From Hymenobacter sp. 5317J-9 (GTDB taxonomy: Bacteria; Bacteroidota; Bacteroidia; Cytophagales; Hymenobacteraceae), in the NCBI RefSeq assembly GCF_022921075.1, contig NZ_CP095050.1, positions 992,001-1,056,000 of the forward strand: DNA of 64,000 nt, given 5' to 3'. The stretch's first letter is position 1. Every line of letters begins with the position of its first letter. A program made the position numbers and the translations under genes. This document shows positions 8,528 through 18,340 of this stretch, piece by piece. The notes under the pieces were generated by a model, which had not been told where the DNA came from, ran no database searches, and worked only from the letters and a program-made list of their open reading frames with translations.

Positions 8528-9988
8528 TTAGTCGGCGCGGCCGCGGCCCCGGCCGCCGCCCCCGCCACCGCCGCCATTCGACGGGGCCGAGTACGAAGGC
8601 TGGCTGTAGGAACGCTGCGGCTGCTCGTAGCTGCGCTGCTGGGGCTGCTCGTAGGTGCGCTGCGGCTGCTCATACGTGCGCTGCTGCGGCTGCTGGGGTT
8701 GCTCATACGTGCGCTGCTGCCGCTGGGGCTGCTCAAAGCGGCGGCGCTGGGGCTGTTCCGTTACTACCTGGTCGGGCGTGGCGTTGGGCCGCTCGGCGGG
8801 CACGCTCTGGAATATGCCCCCGCGACGGCGGCCCTCCTGCGGCTGCGGAGTAGCGGGCTGCGTCTGGTCGATTTGCGTGGCGGCGTCGAGGTTGCGCCAG
8901 CGGGGGCGGTTGTCTTCGCGCGTCACCTGGCCGGAGCCAGGGGCCGATTCCATGGGTTGGCGTCCTTCGGCGGCGGGGCTCTGGTCCATGTTGCGGTAGC
9001 GGGGCTGCAAGCCGTCGGCAGTCATCTGACGGGGGCGGTTGAACCCGCCGCCAGCGGGCGTCGTGGTTTCGGTGCCGGGGGCTGTGGTCAGCACCTCGGT
9101 GCGGGTGCGGCCTCCGGCTTCCACCATGCCGGCGGTAGGTTGCGGCGCATTGGGCGACTGCGGGCGCATGTCGTCGCGGGTGCGGCCAGTGCCGGCCGGG
9201 GCCGGAATGCCGGTAGAGCCGGGGTTGCTGCCAGCTACGCTGCCGCCGGGCCGACGGCCATCGGAGCTGCGGTCGTTGCGGTGCACCGGAGTGCTGGTGC
9301 GGCGGCCGTTGCCGTTGTCGTAGTAACCACCGTTGCTGTAGCCATAGTTGCTGCCGTAATAACGGTTGCCATAGTACCCCCCGCGGCCATAATAGCCGCC
9401 GTAGCCCCAGGGACTGTTGTAGTAGAAGGGGTCGTAGTAGCCGGCATAGCCATAGCCGTAGGGACGGCCGTAGCCATAGCCGTAATAGCCGCCGTAGCCA
9501 TACCCCCACGGGCGCCCAAACCCAAAGGTGATGCTCAGGCCCGAGCCGTAGCCGTAGTACGGGCTATAAAACGGACTGTAGAATGGGTCGGCAAAGCCAT
9601 AGGCATATGGCGAGAAGCCGCAAGCCCCGCCGCCCCACCCGTAGCCGTAGCTCAGCGTGGTGTAGGCGCTGTAGGGGGTGTAGTAGGCCAGGCCGGGGCC
9701 GTAGCTGGGCACGCCCTGCATGTAGGTGTAGGTGTTGTCGTAGTACTGGGTAGAGCCGCTACCCTGGCGGGCCGACGAGCCAGACTGACTGCCGCCGTTG
9801 TAGTCGGGGTTGGCGTCTTCCTCAGCGCTGGCGGCCACCGGCGCGGCACTTACCAGGGCCGTGGTGCGGTCTTTGGACGAATAATAAACGCCGTCGTCCT
9901 CTGAGGTGGCGACGGCCGAGGTGCTCGCGCAGCCGCCCAGCGCGAGCAGGGCCATGGCGGGCAACAAAGCGGTGAGCAGGTTTTTCAT
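8528..9988 (-). CDS. Gly/Tyr- and Gln-rich low-complexity lipoprotein
   Basis: A lipoprotein of 486 residues if it starts at the ATG whose product is MKNLLTALLPAMALLALGGC, where ALGGC is a lipobox. An upstream in-frame ATG exists but would bury the signal peptide. After a short linker comes a long Gly/Tyr/Phe region (about residues 90-230) built of variations on YGYGYGGYYG, followed by a Pro/Thr/Arg-rich middle with several NRPR or PRYRN motifs. A C-terminal Gln-rich tract has five or more copies of R[TS]YEQPQ or near relatives, and it ends in poly-Gly then GRGRGRAD. The composition resembles amyloid, adhesive or prion-like proteins more than any enzyme. Function is unknown. DNA repetitiveness follows the protein repeats. 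Confidence 0.8.
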   Translation of the reverse strand: MKNLLTALLPAMALLALGGCASTSAVATSEDDGVYYSSKDRTTALVSAAPVAASAEEDANPDYNGGSQSGSSARQGSGSTQYYDNTYTYMQGVPSYGPGLAYYTPYSAYTTLSYGYGWGGGACGFSPYAYGFADPFYSPFYSPYYGYGSGLSITFGFGRPWGYGYGGYYGYGYGRPYGYGYAGYYDPFYYNSPWGYGGYYGRGGYYGNRYYGSNYGYSNGGYYDNGNGRRTSTPVHRNDRSSDGRRPGGSVAGSNPGSTGIPAPAGTGRTRDDMRPQSPNAPQPTAGMVEAGGRTRTEVLTTAPGTETTTPAGGGFNRPRQMTADGLQPRYRNMDQSPAAEGRQPMESAPGSGQVTREDNRPRWRNLDAATQIDQTQPATPQPQEGRRRGGIFQSVPAERPNATPDQVVTEQPQRRRFEQPQRQQRTYEQPQQPQQRTYEQPQRTYEQPQQRSYEQPQRSYSQPSYSAPSNGGGGGGGGRGRGRAD

Positions 9989-10261
9989 GACGTGAGACGT
10001 GAAGAGTGGGAGGGGCGCATCAATAGTAGTAAAGTAACAACGCAAATGGTGGAAAGGGTATGAAGACGGAAAGACTCGATGAGACTTTAACAAGCAGAAA
10101 GATAAGGCGGTGTTGCAACGACTGCTGGATACCAGCCCAAGGCCTTGGCGCGTGCCCTCATCAGGTCCACTTATTCCTAACGTAATTTGGCACCGAAACG
10201 GTGCCGCTTGGTCAATTCAAATCTTGTACCAGAGTTGGGAACTTTTTCATTTACCCCTAAG

Positions 10262-11746
10262 ATGCCTTCCATGAGCAAAAAGTTGCCTACCCGCCAAGAA
10301 GATTATTCACTCTGGTACAACGAGTTAGTGAAGCGTGCTGGCCTGGCCGAAAATTCGGCCGTGCGCGGCTGCATGGTGATAAAACCCTACGGCTACGCCA
10401 TTTGGGAAAAAATGCAGCGCCAGCTCGACGACATGTTCAAGCGCACCGGCCACGAAAACGCTTACTTCCCCCTCTTCGTGCCCAAAAGCCTGTTTGAGGC
10501 AGAGGAGAAAAACGCCGAAGGCTTTGCCAAAGAGTGCGCCGTGGTAACGCACTACCGCCTCCAAACCGACCCCGATAAGCCGGGCAAGCTGCGCGTAGAC
10601 CCCAATGCCAAGCTGGAAGAAGAGCTGGTGGTGCGCCCCACGTCGGAGGCCATCATCTGGAGCACCTATAAAAACTGGATTCAGAGCTACCGCGACCTGC
10701 CGCTGCTCATCAACCAGTGGGCCAACGTGGTGCGCTGGGAAATGCGCACGCGCCTGTTTCTGCGCACCGCCGAGTTCCTGTGGCAGGAAGGCCACACCGC
10801 CCACGCCACCGCCGAGGAAGCCGTGGCCGAAACCCGCCAGATGCTGGACGTGTACGCCGAATTTGCCGAAGAGCACATGGCCCTGCCCGTAGTGAAGGGC
10901 GTGAAAACGCCCAACGAGCGGTTTGCCGGCGCCGAAGATACCTATTGCATTGAGGCGCTGATGCAGGACGGCAAGGCCCTGCAGGCCGGCACCAGCCACT
11001 TCCTGGGCCAGAACTTCGCCAAGGCCTTCGACGTGCAGTTTGCCAATAAAGAAGGCGGTCTGGAGCACGTGTGGGGCACCAGTTGGGGCGTGAGCACCCG
11101 CCTGATGGGCGCCCTCGTGATGGCCCACTCTGACGACGAAGGCCTGGTGCTGCCGCCCAAACTGGCGCCCATCCAGGTGGTCATCGTGCCCATCTACAAA
11201 ACCGGCGAGCTCGACGCGCTGTTGGAGCGCATCCGGCCCATTCAGCAGGGGCTCATTGCCCGCGGCATTGCCGTGAAGGTGGACGCGCGCGACACCGAGC
11301 GTCCGGGCTTCAAGTTTGCCGAGTGGGAGATGAAGGGCGTGCCCGTGCGCCTAGCCATCGGCACCCGCGACCTCGACGCCGGCACCGTGGAAGTGGCCCG
11401 CCGCGACACCAAGGAGAAAATGAGTCTGCCCCTGGCCGATATCGTGGCCAGCGTTGACCAGCTGCTGACCGACATCCAGAGCAACATCTACAACAAGGCG
11501 CTGAAGTTCCGTGAAACGCACACCACCCGCGTCGACAGCTACGACGAGTTTAAGCGGCTGCTGGACGAGGAGCCCGGTTTCCTATTGGCTCACTACGACG
11601 GTACTTCCGAAACCGAGGAGCGCATCAAGGAAGAAACCAAAGCCACCGTGCGCTGCTTGGCCCTGGCCGAGCCCGACGAAGACGGTGTGTGCATGGTAAC
11701 GGGCAAGCCCAGCGTTCGGCGGGCGTATTTTGCTCGGGCTTATTGA
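10262..11746 (+). CDS. proS: Prolyl-tRNA synthetase, eukaryote/archaeon-like type
   Basis: Charges tRNA-Pro with proline in the cytoplasm. It is a class II synthetase with motif 2 around [19 protein letters not shown] and the substrate-binding [26 protein letters not shown] supplies the later active-site region. The anticodon-binding domain (IQVVIVPIY onward) and a C-terminal zinc-binding-like domain ending in Tyr (RRAYFARAY) mark the short ProRS without an inserted editing domain. The length is about 494 residues. An open frame extends upstream to 10187, but residues there are not conserved. ATG 10262 (MPSMSKK) or ATG 10271 (MSKKLP) are the plausible starts. It is monocistronic. Confidence 0.97.
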   Translation: MPSMSKKLPTRQEDYSLWYNELVKRAGLAENSAVRGCMVIKPYGYAIWEKMQRQLDDMFKRTGHENAYFPLFVPKSLFEAEEKNAEGFAKECAVVTHYRLQTDPDKPGKLRVDPNAKLEEELVVRPTSEAIIWSTYKNWIQSYRDLPLLINQWANVVRWEMRTRLFLRTAEFLWQEGHTAHATAEEAVAETRQMLDVYAEFAEEHMALPVVKGVKTPNERFAGAEDTYCIEALMQDGKALQAGTSHFLGQNFAKAFDVQFANKEGGLEHVWGTSWGVSTRLMGALVMAHSDDEGLVLPPKLAPIQVVIVPIYKTGELDALLERIRPIQQGLIARGIAVKVDARDTERPGFKFAEWEMKGVPVRLAIGTRDLDAGTVEVARRDTKEKMSLPLADIVASVDQLLTDIQSNIYNKALKFRETHTTRVDSYDEFKRLLDEEPGFLLAHYDGTSETEERIKEETKATVRCLALAEPDEDGVCMVTGKPSVRRAYFARAY

Positions 11747-11864
11747 TAAATATTCCCGTTTAAAAATAAATTCTCGTTTTTAGTAGTGATATTTTAAAAC
11801 AGAATAGTACCTTAAAGTGGCGTTGGGCCGCGCAACAGTGCGCGGCCCATTAAGCCATGTTGCG

Positions 11865-12296
11865 ATGCGTATTCTTCTACTCAGCTTACTCGTCTTGGCA
11901 GCTAGCTCCGGCTATGCTCAAACCACCTCATCCATCGAAGTGCCTGCCAAAGCGGCGGCAAAGCTGGAGCGGGTGCTCAAACAGACCCAAGAAGCGGTGG
12001 TCATCGGCAAGCGCGCCGAAACGTTGCCGGTCGAAGCTCGGCCCATGCTGAATCGCATTCTGGCGCAGTCGACGGCGGACTTTTTGGCCGTAACCTCGCA
12101 AAGCCCCAGCAAGGAGGCGTACTTCAAAATTGTGGACGCGGGCCTGAACCGCCTCAATCCCATGGCCAAGTCGCTAGAAGACCGCCAGCAAGTGGCCGCT
12201 TACTACGAAGACCTGCTCGACATCGTGGGCATTGACAGCTCCGATGGCCGGCTGCCGGCTTTCGTCGAAAACAACCCGGTTGCGGCCAAGCAGTAA
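11865..12296 (+). CDS. Small secreted protein, possible DUF4844
   Basis: A 143-residue protein with a clean signal peptide (MRILLLSLLVLAASSGYAQ), so the start is the ATG at 11865 although the frame is open further upstream. The mature part is helical and charged, with KLERVLKQTQEAVVIGKRA and a C-terminal EDLLDIVGIDSSDGRLPAF. The latter pattern reminds me of DUF4844, a short family of unknown function in Bacteroidota, but I cannot confirm it. It is followed 79 bases later by the NfeD-like gene on the same strand, without an obvious terminator, so it may be co-transcribed. Confidence 0.65.
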   Translation: MRILLLSLLVLAASSGYAQTTSSIEVPAKAAAKLERVLKQTQEAVVIGKRAETLPVEARPMLNRILAQSTADFLAVTSQSPSKEAYFKIVDAGLNRLNPMAKSLEDRQQVAAYYEDLLDIVGIDSSDGRLPAFVENNPVAAKQ

Positions 12297-12375
12297 GCGC
12301 CCTCGCGGCAGCTATGATATGGCCTTCGGGTGGCAGGTTACGTATCTTTAGGAGGTAAACATTTCCCTGACGCTC

Positions 12376-12840
12376 ATGCCCTGGCTCACCATTGCGCTGC
12401 TGTTGCTGTTCGGCCTGCTTTTCGTGGCCGCCGAAGTCATTTTCATTCCCGGCACTACCATTGTGGGCATTGTGGGGTTTGTGCTGCTGGCGGTGGGCGT
12501 GTGGCTGGGCTACCGCGACCTCGGCACGCCCGTGGGCCACTACGCGCTGGTGGGCGTGGTAGCGCTGGCCGGACTAATAGTGTACGTGGGGCTGCGGCCG
12601 AAAAACCTGGCCCGCGTGGCCCTCACCAACGTCAACGACGCCTCGGTGCGCGACGCGCGCTGGCCCGACGTGGCGCCCGGCACGGTGGGCCGCACGCTGT
12701 CGGCGCTGCGTCCGGCGGGCACGGTCTTGTTCGGTACCGAGCGGCGGGAAGTGGTGACGCGCGGCGAGTTTTTGGCTGCCGGCCACGAGGTGCGGGTGCT
12801 GGGCATTGAGCACAACCGTATTGTGGTGGCCGCGGCGTAG
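12376..12840 (+). CDS. Short NfeD-family membrane protein
   Basis: A 154-residue protein with two to three membrane segments at the N-terminus ([20 protein letters not shown], then [18 protein letters not shown] and [18 protein letters not shown]) followed by an OB-fold NfeD domain ([19 protein letters not shown], and [14 protein letters not shown]). The short NfeD proteins lack the serine-protease half. They are known partners of flotillin-like proteins in membrane microdomains, and the next gene is floA, 31 bases on, which supports the assignment. A near-consensus -7 box, TATCTTTA (12343-12350), and an unusually good GGAGGT sequence (12351-12356) lie upstream, but the latter is about 19 bases from the ATG, too far for a normal ribosome site. 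Confidence 0.88.
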   Translation: MPWLTIALLLLFGLLFVAAEVIFIPGTTIVGIVGFVLLAVGVWLGYRDLGTPVGHYALVGVVALAGLIVYVGLRPKNLARVALTNVNDASVRDARWPDVAPGTVGRTLSALRPAGTVLFGTERREVVTRGEFLAAGHEVRVLGIEHNRIVVAAA

Positions 12841-12871
12841 TGCGGTGCGGAATTCGGCGTTACTTTACGCC

Positions 12872-13876
12872 ATGAATTTTCCCATCTTTCCCCTAGCAAT
12901 AGCGGCCGTTGTGCTGCTGGTGTTCCTGTATTTCTTCCCGATTAGCCTGTGGGTCACGGCTATTTTTTCGGGGGTGCGGGTGAGCTTGTTTCAGCTGGCG
13001 TTTATGCGGGTGCGCAAGGTGCCGCCGTCGCTCATCGTCAACTCGCTCATCACCTCCACTAAGGCCGGTCTGCAGCTCACGGCCAACGACCTGGAGACAC
13101 ACTTCTTGGCGGGCGGCAATGTGCCGAGTGTTATCAAAGCCCTGATTTCGGCCGATAAGGCCAACATTCCGCTCAGCTTCAAGCAGGCCACGGCCATCGA
13201 CTTGGCCGGCCGCAACGTGTTTGAGGCCGTGACGACGAGCGTCAACCCCAAGGTGATAAACACCCCCAGCGTGGCCGCCGTGTCGCAGGACGGCATTCAA
13301 CTCATCGTCATTGCCCGCGTCACGGTGCGGGCCAACATCGCGCAGCTGGTGGGCGGCGCCGGCGAAGAAACCATTCTGGCCCGCGTGGGCGAGGGCATCG
13401 TGAGCACCATCGGCTCGTCGAAATCGCACAAGGAGGTGCTCGAAAACCCCGACAAGATTTCCAAAGTCGTGCTCTCGAAAGGCCTCGATGCCGGCACGGC
13501 GTTCGAAATCCTCTCCATTGACATTGCCGACGTGGATATTGGCGAAAACATTGGCGCCAAGCTCCAAACCGACCAGGCCAGCGCCGACCTGCGCGTGGCC
13601 GAAGCCCGCGCCGAAGAGCGCCGCGCCATGGCCGTGGCCATGGAGCAGGAAAACCGCGCCAAAACCCAGGACGCCAAAGCCCGCGTGGTGGAAGCCGAAG
13701 CCGAAATCCCCAAGGCCATTGCCGAAGCCTTCCGCAGCGGCAACCTGGGCGTGATGGACTACTACAAAATGCGCAACGTGCAAGCCGATACCGAAATGCG
13801 CGACTCCATTGCCAACCCTGGTGGCAGTGGTAGCGGCAGCATCAAGCCGGGTAGGGAAGAAGGGCGGCAGTCCTGA
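12872..13876 (+). CDS. floA: Flotillin-like protein FloA
   Basis: A 334-residue membrane-associated SPFH-type scaffold that organises functional membrane microdomains. The N-terminus is a hydrophobic hairpin ([18 protein letters not shown]), followed by the FloA-typical [19 protein letters not shown] and [19 protein letters not shown] regions. Residues about 100-220 carry the SPFH-like core ([34 protein letters not shown]), and the C-terminal third is a coiled coil of Ala/Glu repeats ([18 protein letters not shown]). Upstream in-frame codons overlap the NfeD-like gene; the ATG at 12872 gives the family N-terminus. The NfeD plus floA pairing is the usual arrangement. The stop codon lies inside the palindrome at 13874-13942. 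Confidence 0.95.
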   Translation: MNFPIFPLAIAAVVLLVFLYFFPISLWVTAIFSGVRVSLFQLAFMRVRKVPPSLIVNSLITSTKAGLQLTANDLETHFLAGGNVPSVIKALISADKANIPLSFKQATAIDLAGRNVFEAVTTSVNPKVINTPSVAAVSQDGIQLIVIARVTVRANIAQLVGGAGEETILARVGEGIVSTIGSSKSHKEVLENPDKISKVVLSKGLDAGTAFEILSIDIADVDIGENIGAKLQTDQASADLRVAEARAEERRAMAVAMEQENRAKTQDAKARVVEAEAEIPKAIAEAFRSGNLGVMDYYKMRNVQADTEMRDSIANPGGSGSGSIKPGREEGRQS

Positions 13877-13942
13877 TGGGCGCCTCACCCCCTGCCCCCC
13901 TCTCCAAAAAGGAGAGGGGGGCAGGGGGTGAGGCGCCCATCA
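13874..13942. repeat. 32-bp perfect palindrome between convergent genes
   Basis: Arms 13874-13905 and 13911-13942 are perfectly complementary, with loop aaaaa. The left arm includes the TGA stop of floA. The arm contains ggcgcctcaccccc and a pyrimidine-rich ccctctcc block, the same modules as the repeats at 21.3-21.6 and 22.05-22.17 kb, so this belongs to one dispersed palindrome family. It sits between floA and the OmpA-family gene and may terminate both. Confidence 0.85.
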
Positions 13943-13951
13943 GAACGAGCG

Positions 13952-16027
13952 TTACTTCTTCGTAATCGTGAACTCCACGCGGCGGTTTTTGGCGCGGGTT
14001 TCTTCTTGGTCGTTGCTGGCAATGGGCTTGCTGCCGCCGAAGCCCTCGGTGGTGATGCGGCCGCCATTGATGCCGTGGCTCACGAGGTACTTCTTCACTT
14101 CGTTCACGCGGTCCACGCTCAGCTTCAGGTTGAGGGCGGGGTCGCCCTGGTTGTCGGTGTGGCCCGAAATCTTGATTTCGACCGACGGGTACTCCTTCAG
14201 GATGCGGATGAGGCGGGCCAGCTCGGGGTAGGAGGTGGTGGTGAGGTAGTACTTGCTCTGCTGGAAGAAGATGTTGTTCAGCTTCACGGTCTGGCCCACG
14301 TCGAAGGGCACCAGGAACAGGTCTTCCTTCTGCTCCGAGTACTTGTCCTTGGCCGTCACGTCGAGGCTGGCGTTTTCGGAGATGTAGCCTTTGGCTTCGG
14401 CGCGCATACCGTATTGCACGCCGCTGGGCAGCACAATGGTGTAGGAGCCGTCGCGCGGGTCGGTTTCGGTCACGCCGATTTCTTCGCCCGTGAGCAGGTT
14501 TTCGTAGTGAATAATGGCCCGGATGGGCTTTTTGGTGTTCACGTCCAGCACCTGGCCGGTCACCAGCGTCACCACTTCGGGCTGGAAGGCGGGGGCCAGC
14601 GAGATGCGGAAAATGTCCTTGGAGTTGTCGATGCCGTTGCGCGACGACACTAGGTAGGCGTCCTGGCCGGCGGCCGAGATGGTGTAGTAGGCGTCGAAGT
14701 CGGGCGAGTTCACCACCGGGCCCAGGTTGCGGGGCGTGCTCCAGTTGGTCCAGCTGTCGTCGAGGCGCTTGGTGTAGAAAATGTCCGACTTGCCGTAGCC
14801 GCCGCGGCCGTCGCTGGCGAAGTACAGCGTCTTTTCATCGGCGGCTAGGAAGGGGGCGAAGTCCGATTTTTCGGTGTTTACGGTGCGGCCCAGGCTCTTG
14901 GGCTTGGTCCAGGTGTTAGGCGTTTCGGGCACCGGGAAGCTCACGAACAAGTCCTGGCCGCCCAGGCCGTCGGGGCGCTCCACGGCCATGAGCAGGGCCT
15001 TGCCCGAAGTGGCCAGGAAGAAGTCGACGTGCTCCTTGTCGAGGTTGATGAAGTCCTTGATGTCCTGCTTCACGGGCTGCGTCCAGCCCATGCGGGTGCG
15101 CTTGCTGAGGCTGCAGCCCTGCGGGTCGATGGTGCCGTCGCGGTTGTAGATGTTGATGACGATGGCGCTCTGGCCGTTGGCCGACACCGAGGCCAGGCCG
15201 TTGGGGTCGTCGGGGGTGTTAATGGGGCCGCCGATGTTTTTGGCCTTGCTCCAGGTTTTGTTGCGGCCGCTCACCAGCGTGGAGTAGTACACGTCCTGCG
15301 GGTCGCGGCCGCCGCCCACGTTTTCGGGCATGCTTTGGCGGGCGAAGTAGAGGGTGCGGCCGTCGGGCGAAATCACGGGGTGGGTGTCCACGTAGCGCGT
15401 GTTCACGTTCGGCCCCAGGTTCACCAGCGAAGAGTCGAACTGGCTCGACTTGATGGCATCGGGGCCCTTGGGGGCGTCGAAGGCCTGCTTCACCATGGTG
15501 GAGGCCACATCGGCGATGCCGATGGCGTCAATCTGGTTCACGCCTTCCACCTTGGCGGTGTTCATGTACACTTTCACGCCCAGGGTGCGGTAGTCGGCCG
15601 GCGGGAAGCGCACTTCCAGCGTGCGGAAGGCCTCGGGCAGCGGGCCGGGGTTGTCGTTGGTATACACCTCGTGGTGCTCGCCCTTGGTGTCCACCAGCTC
15701 CACCTTGGTGATGGAGCCCGGATTGAAGTTCTCCACGATGGTGACCTGCTGCGCCTGAATGGAGCGGGCAAAGCGCACTTCGATGAACTCATTGGGCCCT
15801 TCCTTGCGCGGAATCCAGGCGTCGTTGCTGATTTGGCCCAGCGGCAGGGCGTTGGGCACGCCCAGCACCTGGTTGGGCGAGAAGGGCTCTTTGCCTTCGG
15901 CTTTGTAGGACGAAACCGCTACGAGGCGAGCGGCCCACTGCACGTGTTGGGCGGCAGCCGGCGCGGCCGCCAGCAGCATCGTGGCGGGCACGGCCAGCAG
16001 CAAATTCCGGATAAGATAATTATTCAT
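13952..16027 (-). CDS. OmpA-family envelope protein with PD40 propeller
   Basis: A 691-residue exported protein that should link the outer membrane to peptidoglycan. The start at 16027 gives a signal peptide (MNNYLIRNLLLAVPATML, ending AAAQ). Residues about 30-165 look like a galactose-binding jelly-roll (VLGVPNALPLGQIS, FIEVRFARSIQAQQVTIVE). Then come several PD40/WD40-like propeller units (HPVISPDGRTLYFARQS, APFLAADEKTLYFASDGRGG), a CarboxypepD-regulatory-like domain (GQVLDVNTKKPIRAIIHYEN) and a C-terminal OmpA domain (IKISGHTDNQGDPALN, RAKNRRVEFTI). The order resembles PorE-type T9SS accessory proteins, but the TPR and C-type-lectin parts are missing, so I do not call it PorE. Confidence 0.9.
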   Translation of the reverse strand: MNNYLIRNLLLAVPATMLLAAAPAAAQHVQWAARLVAVSSYKAEGKEPFSPNQVLGVPNALPLGQISNDAWIPRKEGPNEFIEVRFARSIQAQQVTIVENFNPGSITKVELVDTKGEHHEVYTNDNPGPLPEAFRTLEVRFPPADYRTLGVKVYMNTAKVEGVNQIDAIGIADVASTMVKQAFDAPKGPDAIKSSQFDSSLVNLGPNVNTRYVDTHPVISPDGRTLYFARQSMPENVGGGRDPQDVYYSTLVSGRNKTWSKAKNIGGPINTPDDPNGLASVSANGQSAIVINIYNRDGTIDPQGCSLSKRTRMGWTQPVKQDIKDFINLDKEHVDFFLATSGKALLMAVERPDGLGGQDLFVSFPVPETPNTWTKPKSLGRTVNTEKSDFAPFLAADEKTLYFASDGRGGYGKSDIFYTKRLDDSWTNWSTPRNLGPVVNSPDFDAYYTISAAGQDAYLVSSRNGIDNSKDIFRISLAPAFQPEVVTLVTGQVLDVNTKKPIRAIIHYENLLTGEEIGVTETDPRDGSYTIVLPSGVQYGMRAEAKGYISENASLDVTAKDKYSEQKEDLFLVPFDVGQTVKLNNIFFQQSKYYLTTTSYPELARLIRILKEYPSVEIKISGHTDNQGDPALNLKLSVDRVNEVKKYLVSHGINGGRITTEGFGGSKPIASNDQEETRAKNRRVEFTITKK

Positions 16028-16210
16028 AGTATCGGCAGCATGAAAACGTAACAACAGCGCTAAGTCTGACAAATAACGGGATTTGCAACGGAACCGGGAA
16101 GCAGTTTTGCACAGCTAACCTAACGAAAAAGGATTTGCGGAGCCTCCCAAGCGAATGTATTACCTTCCCGATACGGTTCCGCGAGGCAGCATTTCGGGGG
16201 CCGCCTATTC

Positions 16211-18313
16211 GTGGCAATTCCAGTGTTTTCGGTGCGTGAGCGGGCGTTTGGAGCGGGTAACTGCCCCGGATTTTGGCGCGCCAGTGCGGCATTGGTTTTA
16301 TTGTTTTTCCTAGTAGGTAGTTTTTCGGGCCGGGCCCAGGTGCTGGTGGGCGCCACGCCGTTTGGGCCGGTGTTCAGCGGCCTGCGGCCGGCCGGGGCCG
16401 ACACCGCCTTGTTTCTGCTGGCCCGGGCCCGGCGGGTGGGCGTGAGCACCTTCGTGCAAACCACCGGCGCCCGCGGCTACCTGCAGCTGGGGCCGCGCCA
16501 GCAGCTGCGCTACCGCGTGGGCACCGACATGATTTACGACTCGCGCGGCACGCCGCCCTTTGTGCGCGAGGACTACGGCGCCGACGTGGCCCACGTCTTC
16601 GTCCTCGACGCCGCCAACCACTGGCAGCTGGGCCAGCAGCTGCACTACGACCAGAGCCGCGCCAACGCCACCCGCACCGGCCTGTGGCTGGGCCGCCTGG
16701 GCTACCAGCGCCGCCTGCGCCCCGCGGGGTCGGCCGACTCGCTTTCCCAGCTGCACCTCACGGTGCTGGGCGGCCTGGCCACTGACCGCCGCAACGGCCG
16801 CAACGACGCCGGCGTGGCCTACGGCTTCGACGCGGCGGCGCTGTATTTCCTCAACGGCACCGCGGCGCCGCCGCTGGCCCTGCGCGTGCTGGGCACCCGC
16901 TCGCGGCTGGGCCCGCGCACCATGCAGCGGCTGGTGGCCGAAGCCACCGGCGAGCAGGCCTTCATGGCCGATGCGCCCGTGACGGTGCAGGGCCGGCTGG
17001 GCTACCGCACCAACCGCGCCGAGGACTACCTGCTGGGCTCGGTGCAGCGCATTCAGTCCGACACGGTGCTGGCCCAGGCCGGGGCCACCTACAAGGTGAA
17101 CGACTATGCCACCCTGCGCTCCGACAACAGCGTGCTGCTGCCCACGCGCGCCTTCCTGTACCGGCGCCTGAGCGAGGGCGCCGACACGCTGCAGGACGTG
17201 GGCTACCGCCAGCGCGAGCTCGACACGCGGCAGGAGCTGCGCTTTGGCCGGCCCCGGCTGCAGGCCAGCATCGTGTTCAACTACCGGGAGCGCACCCGCG
17301 CCTACTACCTCGACAACTCGCGCCGGCTGAGCGCCCCGCGCCTGGCCGCCGCCCTCAGCCGCGAGCAGGTGAAGGACATCACCGAGCAAACCACGCTCTG
17401 GCAAGGCAGCCTGACCTGGCTGCCCACGCCCCGGCACTCGCTCGACGTGGTGGGCACCGCCCAGCTGCTGCGCGTGGACGCCCCCAGCAAAGACAACCAG
17501 CAAACCCGCGACGAAGCCCAGCACCTGGCCCGCCTGACCTGGACGGGGCGTTGGGCCGGAGCCTTCCGCACCACGCTGGGCGTGGCCGGCGAGTACCGCC
17601 AGACGGTGTTCATCCGGGCGGGGCTGAGCGCCGAAAACTACGCCGACCACCTGCTGCACTGGGAACCGGGCTTTACGTGGGCACCGGGCAAATGGAGCAT
17701 CCGCTCGCAGTACCACCTGTGGGTGAGCTACCAGGTGCGCGACCAGCCCACCGAGCAGGCCCGCAACCGCGCCAGCCGCGTGCTGGAGCAAACCCAGAGC
17801 ATCAGCTACCAGCTGCGGCCCCGCCTGCTGCTGCTGGCCGACTACGTGCGCCGCGAAAACCGCGTGGGCCAGCTCAACTGGTCGCAGTTTCGGGAGAGCC
17901 CCCTGGATACCAGCGTGACGCACGACTTTTCTGTAGGGGCGCGGCAGGGGTGGGCGGGGCCCCGTGGCAGCACCAGCCTGCGCCTGGGCTACCGCCTGCT
18001 GGAGCAGCGCAACTACGGCCGCGCCGCCCTGCTGCCCGAAGCCACGGCGGCCAACCCCTCGCCGCAGCTCATCTACCTGCACAACATCACCCGGCAGCAC
18101 GGCCCCGAGGTGGCCGTGGAGCGGCACGCGGTGGCGGGCTTCCACCTCACGGCCAGCCTGTGGCTGCAGTGGCTGCGCACCTTTTCCACCTACACCGTGG
18201 GCAAGGGCACCTTCCTCGGCAGCAGCTACTCGGCCCTGGACCTGGACCGCGAAACCACCCGCGTGCTGCCCTACTTTGAGCTGACGGCGGAGTGGCGCGT
18301 GGGGCGGCGGTAG
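16211..18313 (+). CDS. Putative outer-membrane beta-barrel protein
   Basis: A 700-residue protein with an N-terminal signal segment (SAALVLLFFLVGSFSGRAQ) and a body made of many alternating polar/aromatic strands such as RQQLRYRVGTDMIY, WSIRSQYHLWVSYQV and LTASLWLQWLRTFSTY, ending FELTAEWRVGRR. This pattern suggests a large outer-membrane barrel. I do not recognise a named family. No ATG precedes the signal peptide, so the start must be GTG at 16211 or a nearby GTG around 16232. Codon use is extremely GC-biased. No neighbours share its strand closely, so its role cannot be read from context. Confidence 0.7.
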   Translation: MAIPVFSVRERAFGAGNCPGFWRASAALVLLFFLVGSFSGRAQVLVGATPFGPVFSGLRPAGADTALFLLARARRVGVSTFVQTTGARGYLQLGPRQQLRYRVGTDMIYDSRGTPPFVREDYGADVAHVFVLDAANHWQLGQQLHYDQSRANATRTGLWLGRLGYQRRLRPAGSADSLSQLHLTVLGGLATDRRNGRNDAGVAYGFDAAALYFLNGTAAPPLALRVLGTRSRLGPRTMQRLVAEATGEQAFMADAPVTVQGRLGYRTNRAEDYLLGSVQRIQSDTVLAQAGATYKVNDYATLRSDNSVLLPTRAFLYRRLSEGADTLQDVGYRQRELDTRQELRFGRPRLQASIVFNYRERTRAYYLDNSRRLSAPRLAAALSREQVKDITEQTTLWQGSLTWLPTPRHSLDVVGTAQLLRVDAPSKDNQQTRDEAQHLARLTWTGRWAGAFRTTLGVAGEYRQTVFIRAGLSAENYADHLLHWEPGFTWAPGKWSIRSQYHLWVSYQVRDQPTEQARNRASRVLEQTQSISYQLRPRLLLLADYVRRENRVGQLNWSQFRESPLDTSVTHDFSVGARQGWAGPRGSTSLRLGYRLLEQRNYGRAALLPEATAANPSPQLIYLHNITRQHGPEVAVERHAVAGFHLTASLWLQWLRTFSTYTVGKGTFLGSSYSALDLDRETTRVLPYFELTAEWRVGRR

Positions 18314-18320
18314 GCCGTAG

Positions 18321-18340
18321 CGCGGACTCTGTAGTCCGCG
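18321..18340. repeat. Short dispersed palindrome
   Basis: An 8-bp stem, cgcggact with agtccgcg, and loop ctgt, eight bases after the stop of the barrel gene. From general familiarity, gtagcgcggact/agtccgcg elements recur between genes in Hymenobacter genomes. Only one copy is seen here. The rest of 18341-18683 has no recognisable gene and holds an AT-richer stretch around 18540-18620. Confidence 0.5.

Noticed and set aside
9100..9700. Short tandem DNA repeats as a CRISPR or satellite
   Set aside because: They are the coding repeats of the Gly/Tyr-rich protein.
13952..16027. PorE-type T9SS component
   Set aside because: PD40 and OmpA parts match, but the TPR and other PorE domains are absent, so only the general family is claimed.
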